A stretch of 11,614 nucleotides of DNA from JBFHNV01 sp965365655 (GCA_965365655.1 CBDUCN010000151.1:1-11614), one strand, 5' to 3'; positions 1-7,563 are shown, counted from the stretch's first letter. Numbers and translations: made by a program. The notes: generated from the sequence alone by a model not told the origin.

Positions 1-405
1 GGCAAGCCCAGCCTCGAGGTGGACGAGAAGAAGTGCATCTGCTGCGGCGCGTGCTACCCGCCGTGCCCGCCGATGCAGATCAACGACCCCGAGCACTCGA
101 AGCTCGCCATCTGGGTCGGCGGCAACCACTCCAACGCGCGCAGCAAGCCGTCGTTCCAGAAGCTGGTCGCCGCGGGCCTGCCGAACAATCCGCCGCGCTG
201 GCCCGAGGTCACGGCGGTGGTGAAGCGGATTCTGCGTGCCTACAAGAGCGACGCGAAGGACTGGGAGCGCATCAACGACTGGATCGATCGCATCGGCTGG
301 CCGCGCTTCTTCGAGCTCACCGAGCTGCCGTTCACCAAGTTCCACATCGACAACTGGCGCGGCTCGCGCAAGAGCCTGAACTCGTCGAGCTACGTGCGTT
401 TCTGA
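1..405 (+). CDS. dsrB: Dissimilatory sulfite reductase beta subunit, C-terminal part (5' truncated by window)
   Basis: The reading frame is open from the first base and stops with TGA at 403-405, leaving the last 134 residues; the window edge removes the start. A ferredoxin-type motif C-x2-C-G-x-C-x3-C-P lies at bases 34-69 (CICCGACYPPCPP), as in the [4Fe-4S] domain inserted in DsrA and DsrB. The tail from about base 290 has the segment IGWPRFFELTELPFTKFHID, typical of the DsrB C-terminus. DsrB pairs with DsrA as the cytoplasmic alpha2beta2 siroheme enzyme; in sulfur oxidizers it works in reverse, converting DsrC-bound sulfane sulfur to sulfite. The siroheme-binding residues are upstream and cannot be checked. 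The dsrE, dsrF and dsrH genes that follow make an oxidative-type enzyme very likely. dsrE starts 22 bases downstream. Confidence 0.93.
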   Translation, partial: GKPSLEVDEKKCICCGACYPPCPPMQINDPEHSKLAIWVGGNHSNARSKPSFQKLVAAGLPNNPPRWPEVTAVVKRILRAYKSDAKDWERINDWIDRIGWPRFFELTELPFTKFHIDNWRGSRKSLNSSSYVRF

Positions 406-427
406 CGGCCGCCGTGGAGACCAGGGC

Positions 428-820
428 ATGAAGCTGGGCATCGTCGTCAACGAGGGGCCCTATCAGCACCAGGCCTCGGACTCGGCCTGGCAGTTCGCGA
501 GCGCGGCGCTCGCGAAGGGGCACGAGATCTTCCGCGTGTTCTTCTATCACGACGGCGTGAACAACGGCACGCGGCTGTCCACCCCGCCCCAGGACGACCG
601 CAACATCCAGCAGCGCTGGACCTCGCTCGCGGAGGAGCACGGGCTGGATCTCGTGGTGTGCGTGGCCGCCGCGCAGCGCCGCGGCATCGTCGACGAGGGC
701 GAGAAGAAGCGCAACGGCAAGGACGCGGACAACATCGCCCCCGGTTTTCGCATTTCGGGCCTGGGCCAGCTCGTCGAGGCCGCGATCGAGTGCGACCGGC
801 TGGTGACCTTCGGAGACTGA
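428..820 (+). CDS. dsrE: DsrE, sulfurtransferase subunit of DsrEFH
   Basis: The 130-residue protein starts at ATG 428 with a GGAG just upstream (414-417) and begins MKLGIVVNEGPYQHQAS, the family signature. It belongs to the DsrE/TusD family of small alpha/beta sulfurtransferases. Cys78 in VVCVAAAQRRGI is the sulfur-accepting cysteine known from Allochromatium vinosum DsrE and E. coli TusD; a second cysteine is at residue 122. With DsrF and DsrH it forms a cytoplasmic alpha2beta2gamma2 hexamer that receives sulfur, for example from TusA, and hands it to DsrC. The active-site cysteine marks the oxidative Dsr pathway. The gene is intact and its length is normal for the family. The next start, dsrF, is 17 bases past the stop. 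Confidence 0.96.
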   Translation: MKLGIVVNEGPYQHQASDSAWQFASAALAKGHEIFRVFFYHDGVNNGTRLSTPPQDDRNIQQRWTSLAEEHGLDLVVCVAAAQRRGIVDEGEKKRNGKDADNIAPGFRISGLGQLVEAAIECDRLVTFGD

Positions 821-837
821 CGGGGAGCGGCACGGGC

Positions 838-1248
838 GTGAGCGACGGACCGAAGAAGCTGATGTACGTGAACCGGCGTGCGCCGTACGGCACCGTGTAC
901 GCGCTGGAGAGCCTGGAGGTGGTGCTGATCGGCGCCGCCTTCGAGCAGGATGTGTGCGTCGCGTTCATCGACGACGGCGTGTTCCAGCTCACCCAGGGGC
1001 AGGACACGGCGGGGGCCGGCATGAAGAACTTCTCGCCCACGTACCGGGCGCTCGGCGATTACGAGGTCACGCGGCTGTACGTCGAGAAGGAGTCGCTGGA
1101 AGCGCGCGGGCTCGCGCTCGGGGACCTGATGGAGCTGACCTGGGAGGACGAGGACGACGACTATGCGGAGAAGCCCTCGATCCGCATCGTCGAGCGCGCC
1201 GAGCTCGCCCGGCTGATGGACGAGCAGGACGTCATCTTCAACTTCTGA
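838..1248 (+). CDS. dsrF: DsrF, subunit of the DsrEFH sulfurtransferase
   Basis: I place the start at GTG 838, 11 bases after a GGGGAG (822-827), giving 136 residues. The frame is open further upstream inside dsrE, but no homology is expected there. ATG 862 is an alternative that would cut off the first eight residues. The protein begins with a KKLMYVNRRAPYGTVYALES segment and ends with an acidic stretch WEDEDDDYAEKP near residue 108, both familiar from DsrF. It belongs to the DsrE/TusC fold family and is a structural partner in the DsrE2F2H2 hexamer. Its only cysteine is Cys40 (FEQDVCVAF) if the GTG start is right; from memory this matches the A. vinosum position, and this cysteine is not considered the essential one. 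dsrH follows after 14 bases. Confidence 0.93.
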   Translation: MSDGPKKLMYVNRRAPYGTVYALESLEVVLIGAAFEQDVCVAFIDDGVFQLTQGQDTAGAGMKNFSPTYRALGDYEVTRLYVEKESLEARGLALGDLMELTWEDEDDDYAEKPSIRIVERAELARLMDEQDVIFNF

Positions 1249-1262
1249 GCGGTCGACGCGCC

Positions 1263-1571
1263 ATGGCCATACTGCACACCGTCAACAAGTCCCCGTTCGA
1301 GAAGAACTCTCTGGACACCTGTCTCGGCTACGCGCTGGCCGGCAGCTCGGTGCTGTTGACCGAGGACGGGGTCTACGCGGCCATCGACGGCAGCGCCGTG
1401 TCGGCCCGGGTGCGCGAGGCGATGGGGCGCGTGAAGGTGCACGCGCTGGAGCCGGACCTGCGCGCGCGGGGCATCGACACCGGGAAGCTGATCGAGGGCG
1501 TGGAGCTGGTCGGGTACGACGGCTTCGTCGACCTGGTGACGGGCCACGACAAGGTGCAGAGCTGGCTGTGA
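1263..1571 (+). CDS. dsrH: DsrH, third subunit of the DsrEFH sulfurtransferase
   Basis: The 102-residue protein starts at ATG 1263, 14 bases after the dsrF stop. It begins MAILHTVNKSPFEKNSLDTC, a clear DsrH/TusB N-terminus. Its only cysteine is Cys20, the conserved cysteine of DsrH. The C-terminal GYDGFVDLVTGHDKVQSWL is also typical of the family, whose members usually have about 95-105 residues. The role is in the cytoplasmic DsrEFH hexamer; by family knowledge DsrE Cys78 is the essential sulfur donor to DsrC, and DsrH Cys20 has a lesser part. dsrE, dsrF and dsrH are closely spaced and look co-transcribed. A 97-base gap then separates dsrH from dsrC. Confidence 0.95.
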   Translation: MAILHTVNKSPFEKNSLDTCLGYALAGSSVLLTEDGVYAAIDGSAVSARVREAMGRVKVHALEPDLRARGIDTGKLIEGVELVGYDGFVDLVTGHDKVQSWL

Positions 1572-1624
1572 GCGCGCCACGCCGCGCGCAGGCGGCACCG
1601 GGACCGCAGCCGCCGCCGGGCGCG

Positions 1625-1672
1625 ATGGCCGCGCGGGACGAATCGAATCTGGACATCGGAGACGAGCGATGA
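1625..1672 (+). CDS. Possible 15-residue leader ORF overlapping the dsrC start
   Basis: In the dsrH-dsrC gap an ATG at 1625 opens a frame encoding MAARDESNLDIGDER, which stops at TGA 1670-1672. That stop overlaps the dsrC ATG (1669-1671) as ATGA, a layout typical of translational coupling. Only a weak G-rich stretch (1618-1620) precedes its start, and the peptide resembles nothing I know. The overlap could be chance, since the dsrC Shine-Dalgarno region lies inside it. It is listed because dsrC is usually made in excess over its neighbours and separate control at this point would make sense; function is inference only. Confidence 0.2.
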   Translation: MAARDESNLDIGDER

Positions 1673-2001
1673 GCATCGAAGTGAACGGCAAGACGCTGGA
1701 GACGGACGAGGAGGGCTACCTGGCCAACCTCAGCGAGTGGGAGCCGGAGGTCGCCGAGGTGATGGCGAAGGAAGACGACTGCGAGCTGACCGAGAACCAC
1801 TGGGAGGTGATCAACTTCCTGCGCGAGTACTACGAGGAGTATCAGATCGCTCCGGCCGTGCGGGTGCTCACCAAGGCCATCGGCAAGAAGCTGGGCAAGG
1901 ACAAGGGCAACAGCAAGTACCTCTACCAGCTCTATCCGTACGGCCCCGCGAAGCAGGCGTGCAAGTACGCGGGTCTGCCGAAGCCGACCGGCTGCGTCTG
2001 A
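1669..2001 (+). CDS. dsrC: DsrC, sulfur-carrier protein with two-cysteine C-terminal arm
   Basis: The 110-residue protein starts at ATG 1669 with CGGAG at 1657-1661. The C-terminal arm reads CKYAGLPKPTGCV: Cys98 and the penultimate Cys109, 11 residues apart, are the two redox-active cysteines that define true DsrC as opposed to TusE-type relatives. The central NHWEVINFLREYYEEYQIAPAV region is typical of the DsrC/TusE fold. DsrC is the cytoplasmic substrate carrier. It accepts sulfur from DsrE, presents it to DsrAB as a persulfide or trisulfide, and its thiol/disulfide state is handled by DsrK in the DsrMKJOP complex. A third cysteine, Cys38, lies outside the arm. The gene sits between dsrH and dsrM as in A. 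vinosum, where dsrC is strongly expressed. Confidence 0.97.
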   Translation: MSIEVNGKTLETDEEGYLANLSEWEPEVAEVMAKEDDCELTENHWEVINFLREYYEEYQIAPAVRVLTKAIGKKLGKDKGNSKYLYQLYPYGPAKQACKYAGLPKPTGCV

Positions 2002-2074
2002 GCCGGCCCGTGCGCCCGTGGTCCGGGGCCGGCCCGGACACGGGGCCCGCGGTCGCGTGGTCGTTGCCTCGTCG

Positions 2075-2818
2075 ATGCTGAGCGCCCTGTACGCGCTGCT
2101 GCTGTACGCCGCGGCCCTGCTGCTGGTGGTCGGCGTCGCCGCGAGGGTGGCGCGCTACGCGCGCACGCCTGCGCCGCTCAAGATCCCGACCACGCCGGCC
2201 CCGACCACGCGCGCCGGTGTCGTCGCGCGGCTGCTGCGCGAGGTGGTCCTGTTCGAGAGCCTGTTCAAGGCCACGAAATGGACGTGGCTGTTCGGGTGGC
2301 TGTTCCACGCCGCGATGCTCGTGGTGCTCGTCGGGCACCTGCGCTACTTCACGCAGCCCGTGTGGGCGTTGCCGGCGGCCATCCAGGGCGTCGCGCCGTA
2401 CGTCGGCATCGCGATGGTGCTCGGGCTGGCCGGGCTGTGGGCGCGCCGGGTGCTGGTGGACCGGGTGCGCTACATCTCCGCGCCGTCGGATCACCTGATG
2501 CTCGCGCTGCTCGCCGGGATCGCGCTGACAGGGCTCGGCATGCGCTTCGTCGCGCCCACCGACATCGTCGCCCTGAAGGCCTTCGTGCTGGGGCTGGTCC
2601 GCTTCGACTGGCAGCCGCTGCCGGCCGACGGGCTGCTGCTGGCGCACCTCGCGCTGGTCGCGGCGCTGATGATCGTGTTTCCGTTCAGCAAGCTGCTGCA
2701 CGCGCCCGGGCTGTTCTTCAGCCCGACCCGCAACCAGGTCGACGACCCGCGGGAGCGCCGTCACCTCGCGCGCTGGGCCGCCGCGCTGGAAGGGCGCGAC
2801 GGAGGCGCCGGTGGCTAA
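2075..2818 (+). CDS. dsrM: DsrM, NarI-like diheme cytochrome b membrane subunit
   Basis: With ATG 2075 the protein has 247 residues and begins directly with the first membrane segment. In-frame GTGs at 2018 and 2057 are open, but they would add an Arg/Gly-rich leader of up to 19 residues that looks unlike coding sequence for this family. No strong Shine-Dalgarno precedes any of them, so the start is uncertain. Five membrane segments are visible at about 3-23, 69-91, 106-123, 137-156 and 185-204. His78 and His88 (10 apart) and His191 and His209 (18 apart) match the spacing of the four heme-b ligands of NarI. DsrM passes electrons between quinone and the cytoplasmic subunit DsrK. It ends in TAA, inside the start of dsrK. 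Confidence 0.92.
   Translation: MLSALYALLLYAAALLLVVGVAARVARYARTPAPLKIPTTPAPTTRAGVVARLLREVVLFESLFKATKWTWLFGWLFHAAMLVVLVGHLRYFTQPVWALPAAIQGVAPYVGIAMVLGLAGLWARRVLVDRVRYISAPSDHLMLALLAGIALTGLGMRFVAPTDIVALKAFVLGLVRFDWQPLPADGLLLAHLALVAALMIVFPFSKLLHAPGLFFSPTRNQVDDPRERRHLARWAAALEGRDGGAGG
2801..2805 (+). promoter_or_regulatory. Ribosome binding site of dsrK inside dsrM
   Basis: GGAGG lies five bases before GTG 2811, within the last codons of dsrM. It decides the GTG start of dsrK and fits translational coupling of the two subunits, whose genes overlap by eight bases. Confidence 0.7.
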
Positions 2819-4307
2819 GCCCGACTTCGACACCCCGGTGCTCGGCGAGTACCAGGAGATCCCGGTGGTCACCGACGGCGCGATGGCGCACAGCCGCCCG
2901 TTCGTCGCCGCCGAGGCGCACCAGGAGGCGCTGGGCTTCCCGGGCGAGCTGGTCGAGAACTGGCACGACGTCGCGGTGGAGCGGATGGGCGAGCTGGTCG
3001 GCAAGTACCGCTCGCTCGCGGTGTTCCTGGACGCGTGCGTGAAGTGCGGCGCGTGCACCGACAAGTGCCACTACTTCCTCGGCACCGGCGACCCGAAGAA
3101 CATGCCGGTCGCGCGCCAGGACCTGCTGCGCAGCGTCTACCGGCGCCACTACACGCTGGCCGGGCGCTGGTTCCCGAAGCTGGTCGGCGCCCGCGATCTC
3201 ACCCGCGAGGTGCTGGACGAGTGGTACGCGTACTTCCACCAGTGCTCGCAGTGCCGGCGCTGCTCGGTGTACTGCCCGTACGGCATCGACACCGCCGAGA
3301 TCTCGATGGCGGCGCGCGAGATCCTCGACAGCGTGGGCATGGGGCAGAAGTACAGCAACGAGATCATCGGCAAGGTCCACAAGCTGGGCAACAACCTGGG
3401 CCTGCCGCAGCCGGCGCTCGAGAATACGCTGGAGGGGCTGGAGGAGGACATCGAGGACGACACCGGCGTCGCGGTGAAGCTGCCGCTGGACCAGGCGGGC
3501 GCCGAGGTGCTGCTGGTGACGCCGTCGGCGGACTTCTTCGCCGAGCCGCACATCGACGGCCTGATCGGCTACGCCAAGGTGTTCCACCAGGCGGGCATCA
3601 GCTGGACGCTGAGCAGTCACGCGTCGGAGGCGGCGAACTTCGGCCTGTTCATCGGAAGCTACGAGAACATGCGCAAGGTCGCGCTGCGCATCCGCGAGGC
3701 GGCGCTGGAGCTCGGCGTGAAGCGCATCGTGTTCGGCGAGTGCGGTCACGCGTGGCGCGTCGCGTACTCGTTCCTGAACACGCTGGCCGGCCCGTTCGAC
3801 TTCCTGGACCCGCGCTATCCGGTGCCGCAGCACATCATCGAGGTCACCCACGGACTCATCCAGCGCGGCGCGCTGACGCTGGATCCGTCGGCGAACGACG
3901 AGCGCCGCGTGACGTTCCACGATTCGTGCAACGTCGCGCGCGCGTCGCGCATGGGCGATCGTCCGGGCGGACAGTTCGTCCTGCCCCGCGAGGTCATCCG
4001 CGCGAGCTGCAACCACTTCTTCGACATGTCGCCGGAGACCACCGGCGAGGCCACGTTCTGCTGCGGCGGCGGCGGCGGGCTGCTCACCGACGACCTGCTC
4101 GAGCTTCGCGTGAAGGGCGGCTCGCCGCGCATGCAGGCCTTCAAGGAGGTGGTCGAGGGCAACGGCGTGACCCACCTCGCGGCGATCTGCGCGATCTGCA
4201 AGAGCCAGTTCAGCAAGATCCTGCCGTTCTACGGCTTCGAGATGGACCAGATCATCAGCGTGCACCAGCTCGTCGGCGACGCCATCGTTCTGGGCGACAA
4301 GGAATGA
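2811..4307 (+). CDS. dsrK: DsrK, HdrD-like iron-sulfur protein of the DsrMKJOP complex
   Basis: The 498-residue protein starts at GTG 2811. Two [4Fe-4S] motifs come first: Cys76, 79, 82, 86 (CVKCGACTDKC) and Cys145, 148, 151, 155 (CSQCRRCSVYCP). The C-terminal half holds CCG-domain elements as in heterodisulfide reductase subunits B and D: Cys311 in ECGHAWR, Cys373 in HDSCN, Cys417-418 in CCGGGGG and Cys460/463 in CAICKSQF. These would ligate the special [4Fe-4S] cluster that works on disulfides. DsrK sits on the cytoplasmic face, bound to DsrM, and is thought to act on the DsrC disulfide or trisulfide. The gene is intact with all expected cysteines, and overlaps dsrM by eight bases. A 46-base gap precedes dsrL. 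Confidence 0.96.
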   Translation: MAKPDFDTPVLGEYQEIPVVTDGAMAHSRPFVAAEAHQEALGFPGELVENWHDVAVERMGELVGKYRSLAVFLDACVKCGACTDKCHYFLGTGDPKNMPVARQDLLRSVYRRHYTLAGRWFPKLVGARDLTREVLDEWYAYFHQCSQCRRCSVYCPYGIDTAEISMAAREILDSVGMGQKYSNEIIGKVHKLGNNLGLPQPALENTLEGLEEDIEDDTGVAVKLPLDQAGAEVLLVTPSADFFAEPHIDGLIGYAKVFHQAGISWTLSSHASEAANFGLFIGSYENMRKVALRIREAALELGVKRIVFGECGHAWRVAYSFLNTLAGPFDFLDPRYPVPQHIIEVTHGLIQRGALTLDPSANDERRVTFHDSCNVARASRMGDRPGGQFVLPREVIRASCNHFFDMSPETTGEATFCCGGGGGLLTDDLLELRVKGGSPRMQAFKEVVEGNGVTHLAAICAICKSQFSKILPFYGFEMDQIISVHQLVGDAIVLGDKE

Positions 4308-4341
4308 CGCGCCGCTAACCGGCGGGTCGGCAGACACTTTC

Positions 4342-4347
4342 AGGAGG
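4342..4347 (+). promoter_or_regulatory. Strong ribosome binding site of dsrL
   Basis: A full AGGAGG lies six bases before GTG 4354. It is one of only two perfect consensus sites seen in the window, the other preceding dsrR, and it fixes the GTG start of dsrL. Confidence 0.75.
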
Positions 4348-4353
4348 CAATCC

Positions 4354-6309
4354 GTGGCAACGCCCTGGAGCAAGACCTACAAGGCCGAGAACCACACGTT
4401 CCGCAAGTTCCGCGACGGCGATCACGACTGGGAGCGCCCGGGCGAGAACATCTTCGAGGCCGACCACTCCCACAAGTGCCCGACCTACGTGCACCGCACG
4501 CCGCCGTGCCAGGGCAGCTGCCCCGCCGGCGAGGACATCCGCGGCTGGCTGCAGATCGTGCGCGGCGTGGAGAAGCCGCCGCAGGACATGTCGTGGCAGG
4601 AGTACGCGTTCCGGCGCGCCACCGACGCGAACCCGTTCCCGTCGCAGATGGGCCGGGTCTGCCCGGCGCCGTGCGAGGACGGCTGCAACCGCAACGAGGT
4701 GGACGACTTCGTCGGCATCAACGCGGTCGAGCAGTACATCGGTGACACCGCGGTCGCGCAGGGCTTCAGGTATCCCGCGCCGCCGCCGGTGAGCGGCAAG
4801 CGGGTCGCGGTGATCGGCGGCGGGCCTGCCGGCATGACGGCGGCCTACCAGCTCAGGCGCCGCGGCCACGCGTGCACGATCTTCGACGACCACGACGCGC
4901 TCGGCGGCATGATGCGCTACGGCATCCCCGGCTACCGCACGCCGCGCGAGACCCTGGACCACGAGATCCAGCGCATCCTGGACCTCGGCGACATCGAGCT
5001 CCGCCTCGGCGTGCGGGTCGGGCGCGACGTGAGCATGGAGTCGCTGGACGAGGAGTTCGACGCGGTGGTGTGGACCATCGGCTGCCAGAGCGGCCGGCCG
5101 CTGCCGGTGCCGGGCGGCGACGCGCCGAACTGCGTGAGCGGCGTGAAGTTCCTCGAGGCATTCAACACCGGGCGCCTCAAGGTCACCGCCGAGCGCGTGG
5201 TGTGCGTGGGCGGCGGCGACACCTCGATCGACGTGGTCTCGGTCGCGCGCCGCCTCGGCGGCATCAAGGCGGAGAACCCGAAGGATCGCCCCGAGCTGGT
5301 GGTGCACGGCTTCGTCGCCCACGATTCCGCGATGGCCGCGGTGCGCACCGGCTCCCACGTCACGCTGACGTCGCTGCTGCCGCGAAGCGGCATGACCGCG
5401 GCCGAGCACGAGGTCGAGGACGCGCTGCGCGAAGGCGTCAGCATCCGCGACGGGGTGATGCCGCTGGAGGTGGTGCTCGGCGACGACGGCCACGCGGTGG
5501 GGCTCAGGATGTGCGAGTGCGACATGGAGGACGGCCGCCCGGTGCCGCGCGAGGGCACCGAGTTCGAGATCGAGGCCGACCTGATCGTGTCCGCGATCGG
5601 CCAGGGCGGCGACCTGCAGGGCCTCGAGGCGCTGGACAACGGCCGCGGCCTGATCGACGCCGACCGCTACTACGGCGTCAACGGCCGCCCGGGGCACTTC
5701 GTCGCCGGCGACATCATCCGCCCGCACCTGCTGACCACCGCGATCGGCCAGGCGTCCATCGCGGCCGCGTCGGTGGACGCGTTCCTCGCGGGCGCCGAGC
5801 CCGGGCGCCGGCCGAAGGTGGACGTGCACCACTTCGACATCCTCGAGAAGCTGCGCGAGTTCAAGCTCGCGCCGAAGGCGTACGAGCACGAGCAGGACTG
5901 GGGCACCTGCTTCTCCGAGTACGCGATTCACAACTACGAGGATCGCTCGCAGCAGGAGATCGTTCCCGCGGATCAGCTCTTTCTCGGGCACTTCCCGCCG
6001 ACCCCGCGCAACCGCCGCGAGGAGCGCGTGCCGGCCGGCGACGAGGTGCTGGGGCACTTCGAGGAGCGCATCGTCATGCTCACCGAGGAGCAGGCGAAGC
6101 ACGAGGCGTCGCGCTGCATGAGCTGCGGGATGTGCTTCGAGTGCGACAACTGCGTGATCTACTGCCCGCAGGACGCGGTGTTCCGGGTCAAGAAGGACAA
6201 GAGCACGACGGGGCGCTACGTGGACACCGACTACAACCGCTGCATCGGCTGCCACATCTGCGCCGACGTGTGCCCGAGCGGCTACATCGACATGGGCCTC
6301 GGCAAGTGA
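4354..6309 (+). CDS. dsrL: DsrL, iron-sulfur flavoprotein NAD(P)H oxidoreductase
   Basis: The 651-residue protein is close to A. vinosum DsrL in length and resembles the small subunit of glutamate synthase with an added ferredoxin domain. The N-terminal cysteines 42, 52, 56, 103, 107 and 111 supply ligands for [4Fe-4S] clusters. GGGPAG at 155-160 is the FAD dinucleotide motif, VGGGDT at 285-290 the NAD(P)H motif, and FVAGDI at 449-454 the second FAD motif. The C-terminal ferredoxin domain has a cysteine-rich run from Cys588 (CMSCGMCFECDNCVIYCP) and Cys630, 633, 636, 640. By family knowledge DsrL is cytoplasmic, essential for stored-sulfur oxidation, and passes electrons from rDsrAB to NAD(P)+. 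Its presence marks the oxidative pathway. No thioredoxin-type extension follows the ferredoxin domain. Confidence 0.95.
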   Translation: MATPWSKTYKAENHTFRKFRDGDHDWERPGENIFEADHSHKCPTYVHRTPPCQGSCPAGEDIRGWLQIVRGVEKPPQDMSWQEYAFRRATDANPFPSQMGRVCPAPCEDGCNRNEVDDFVGINAVEQYIGDTAVAQGFRYPAPPPVSGKRVAVIGGGPAGMTAAYQLRRRGHACTIFDDHDALGGMMRYGIPGYRTPRETLDHEIQRILDLGDIELRLGVRVGRDVSMESLDEEFDAVVWTIGCQSGRPLPVPGGDAPNCVSGVKFLEAFNTGRLKVTAERVVCVGGGDTSIDVVSVARRLGGIKAENPKDRPELVVHGFVAHDSAMAAVRTGSHVTLTSLLPRSGMTAAEHEVEDALREGVSIRDGVMPLEVVLGDDGHAVGLRMCECDMEDGRPVPREGTEFEIEADLIVSAIGQGGDLQGLEALDNGRGLIDADRYYGVNGRPGHFVAGDIIRPHLLTTAIGQASIAAASVDAFLAGAEPGRRPKVDVHHFDILEKLREFKLAPKAYEHEQDWGTCFSEYAIHNYEDRSQQEIVPADQLFLGHFPPTPRNRREERVPAGDEVLGHFEERIVMLTEEQAKHEASRCMSCGMCFECDNCVIYCPQDAVFRVKKDKSTTGRYVDTDYNRCIGCHICADVCPSGYIDMGLGK

Positions 6310-6310
6310 C

Positions 6311-6823
6311 GTGCCCGCGCGCGGGCGGGGATTCGGCGCGCTGCGCGCGGCGGGGGGCGCCGGGGTGAGAGCGCTGGCCGTCGCCGCGCTGCTGCTCGCC
6401 GGCGTCGTCGCGCGCGGCGCGCTCGCCGCCGATCAGGGTGTGCCGCTGCCGGCGCTGGTCAAGGGCAAGGGCGAGTCGTGCGTGGAGCCGGTGGACGTGA
6501 TGCGCCGCGAGCACATGGACCTGCTGTTCGCGCACCGCGACGAGACCGTGCGGCGCGGCGATCGGGACCGCACGCACAGCCTCGCCGGCTGCGTCGACTG
6601 CCACAGCGTCGCGGACGCCGGCGGCGCGTACCGGCCGGTGAACGCGCCGGGCCAGTTCTGCGAGAGCTGCCACGCGTACGCGTCGGTGCGCATCGACTGC
6701 TTCCAGTGCCACGCGACGGTGCCGGCAGGGGAGCGGATCGCGGCCCGCGACGCCGCGGCCGCGCCGCTGCTGGACCGGCTGTCGCGGGCGCTGTTCGGGC
6801 GCGACGCGGAGGGCGCGCGGTGA
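6311..6823 (+). CDS. dsrJ: DsrJ, periplasmic triheme cytochrome c
   Basis: From GTG 6311, one base after the dsrL stop, the protein has 170 residues. GTG 6365, preceded by a G-run at 6352-6356, would give 152 residues with a more usual short n-region, and I cannot decide between them. A hydrophobic segment (ALAVAALLLAGVVARGALAA, residues 21-40) is the signal peptide or anchor. Three heme-c motifs follow: CVDCH (94-98), CESCH (117-121) and CFQCH (130-134). Cys57 in GESCVEP sits where the A. vinosum protein has the cysteine that is an unusual axial heme ligand, and Met64 or Met69 could be the methionine ligand. DsrJ is the periplasmic electron-transfer part of DsrMKJOP. It ends in a GTGA overlap with dsrO. 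Confidence 0.93.
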   Translation: MPARGRGFGALRAAGGAGVRALAVAALLLAGVVARGALAADQGVPLPALVKGKGESCVEPVDVMRREHMDLLFAHRDETVRRGDRDRTHSLAGCVDCHSVADAGGAYRPVNAPGQFCESCHAYASVRIDCFQCHATVPAGERIAARDAAAAPLLDRLSRALFGRDAEGAR

Positions 6824-7563
6824 GCGGCGCCGGGGCGACCGCGAGCGCACGGCGGCGTTTCCTGCAGGGCGTCGCCGCGGCGGCGCTCGGCACGCTCGCA
6901 TCCGGCGCGTCGCTGCTCGAGCTCGCGTCGGCGTCCACCGCCGCGGGCGGGCGCGCCCGGCGCTGGGGGCTGCTGATCGACGCCGCGCGGTGCGCCGACG
7001 GCTGCGACGCGTGCGTGCGCGCCTGCAACGACGAGCACGGGCTGGACCCTGCGCCGGACTCGCTCACGGACTCGCAGTGGATCCACAAGCTGACGTTGCG
7101 CGATCGCGCCACCGGGCGCGTGTCCTCGCTGCCGATGCTGTGTCAGCACTGCGAGCATCCGCCGTGCGTGGACGTGTGCCCCACCGGCGCGTCGTTCAAG
7201 CGCGACGACGGGCTGGTGCTGGTCGATCGCCACACCTGCATCGGCTGCCGCTACTGCGTGATGGCGTGCCCGTTCCAGGCGCGCAACTTCGTGCACGAGC
7301 CCGTCACCGGACAGGTCACCCACGCGCCGCGCGGCAAGGGAACCGTCGAGAGCTGCACGCTGTGCGTGCACCGCATCGACGAGGGCCGCGGCCGGCGCCC
7401 GGCGTGCGTCGAGGCGTGCGCGGCCGAGGGGCACCACGCGATCGCGTTCGGCGACCTCGACGATCCGTCCAGCGAGATCGCGCGCCGGCGCCGCTCCGAG
7501 CCCAGCCGCGAGCTGCGCCCGGAGCTCGGCCTCGCGACCGGCGTGCGCTACCAGAATGTGTGA
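6820..7563 (+). CDS. dsrO: DsrO, Tat-exported periplasmic ferredoxin-like subunit
   Basis: The start is GTG 6820, overlapping the dsrJ stop as GTGA, and gives 247 residues. The N-terminus has a twin-arginine signal (RRRFLQG, residues 11-17) followed by a hydrophobic Ala-rich stretch, so the protein should be exported folded by the Tat system. Sixteen cysteines form four groups fit for four [4Fe-4S] clusters: 58/62/65/69, 108/111/116/120, 140/143/146/150 and 179/182/196/200. The first group has a C-x3-C-x2-C spacing rather than the common C-x2-C-x2-C. This layout matches the HybA/NrfC/PhsB-type family. DsrO carries electrons between the cytochrome DsrJ and the membrane protein DsrP on the periplasmic side. 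Confidence 0.94.
   Translation: MSGAGATASARRRFLQGVAAAALGTLASGASLLELASASTAAGGRARRWGLLIDAARCADGCDACVRACNDEHGLDPAPDSLTDSQWIHKLTLRDRATGRVSSLPMLCQHCEHPPCVDVCPTGASFKRDDGLVLVDRHTCIGCRYCVMACPFQARNFVHEPVTGQVTHAPRGKGTVESCTLCVHRIDEGRGRRPACVEACAAEGHHAIAFGDLDDPSSEIARRRRSEPSRELRPELGLATGVRYQNV

Noticed and set aside
2718..4373. Minus-strand open frame of 551 codons opposite dsrK
   Set aside because: Low-complexity composition with no recognisable motif, and it mirrors the codon structure of dsrK.
4315..6255. Long open frame on the minus strand (646 codons) opposite dsrL
   Set aside because: The translation is rich in Ala, Arg, Val and His with no domain, and it lies wholly opposite the well-supported dsrL. 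GC-rich third positions create such antisense frames.
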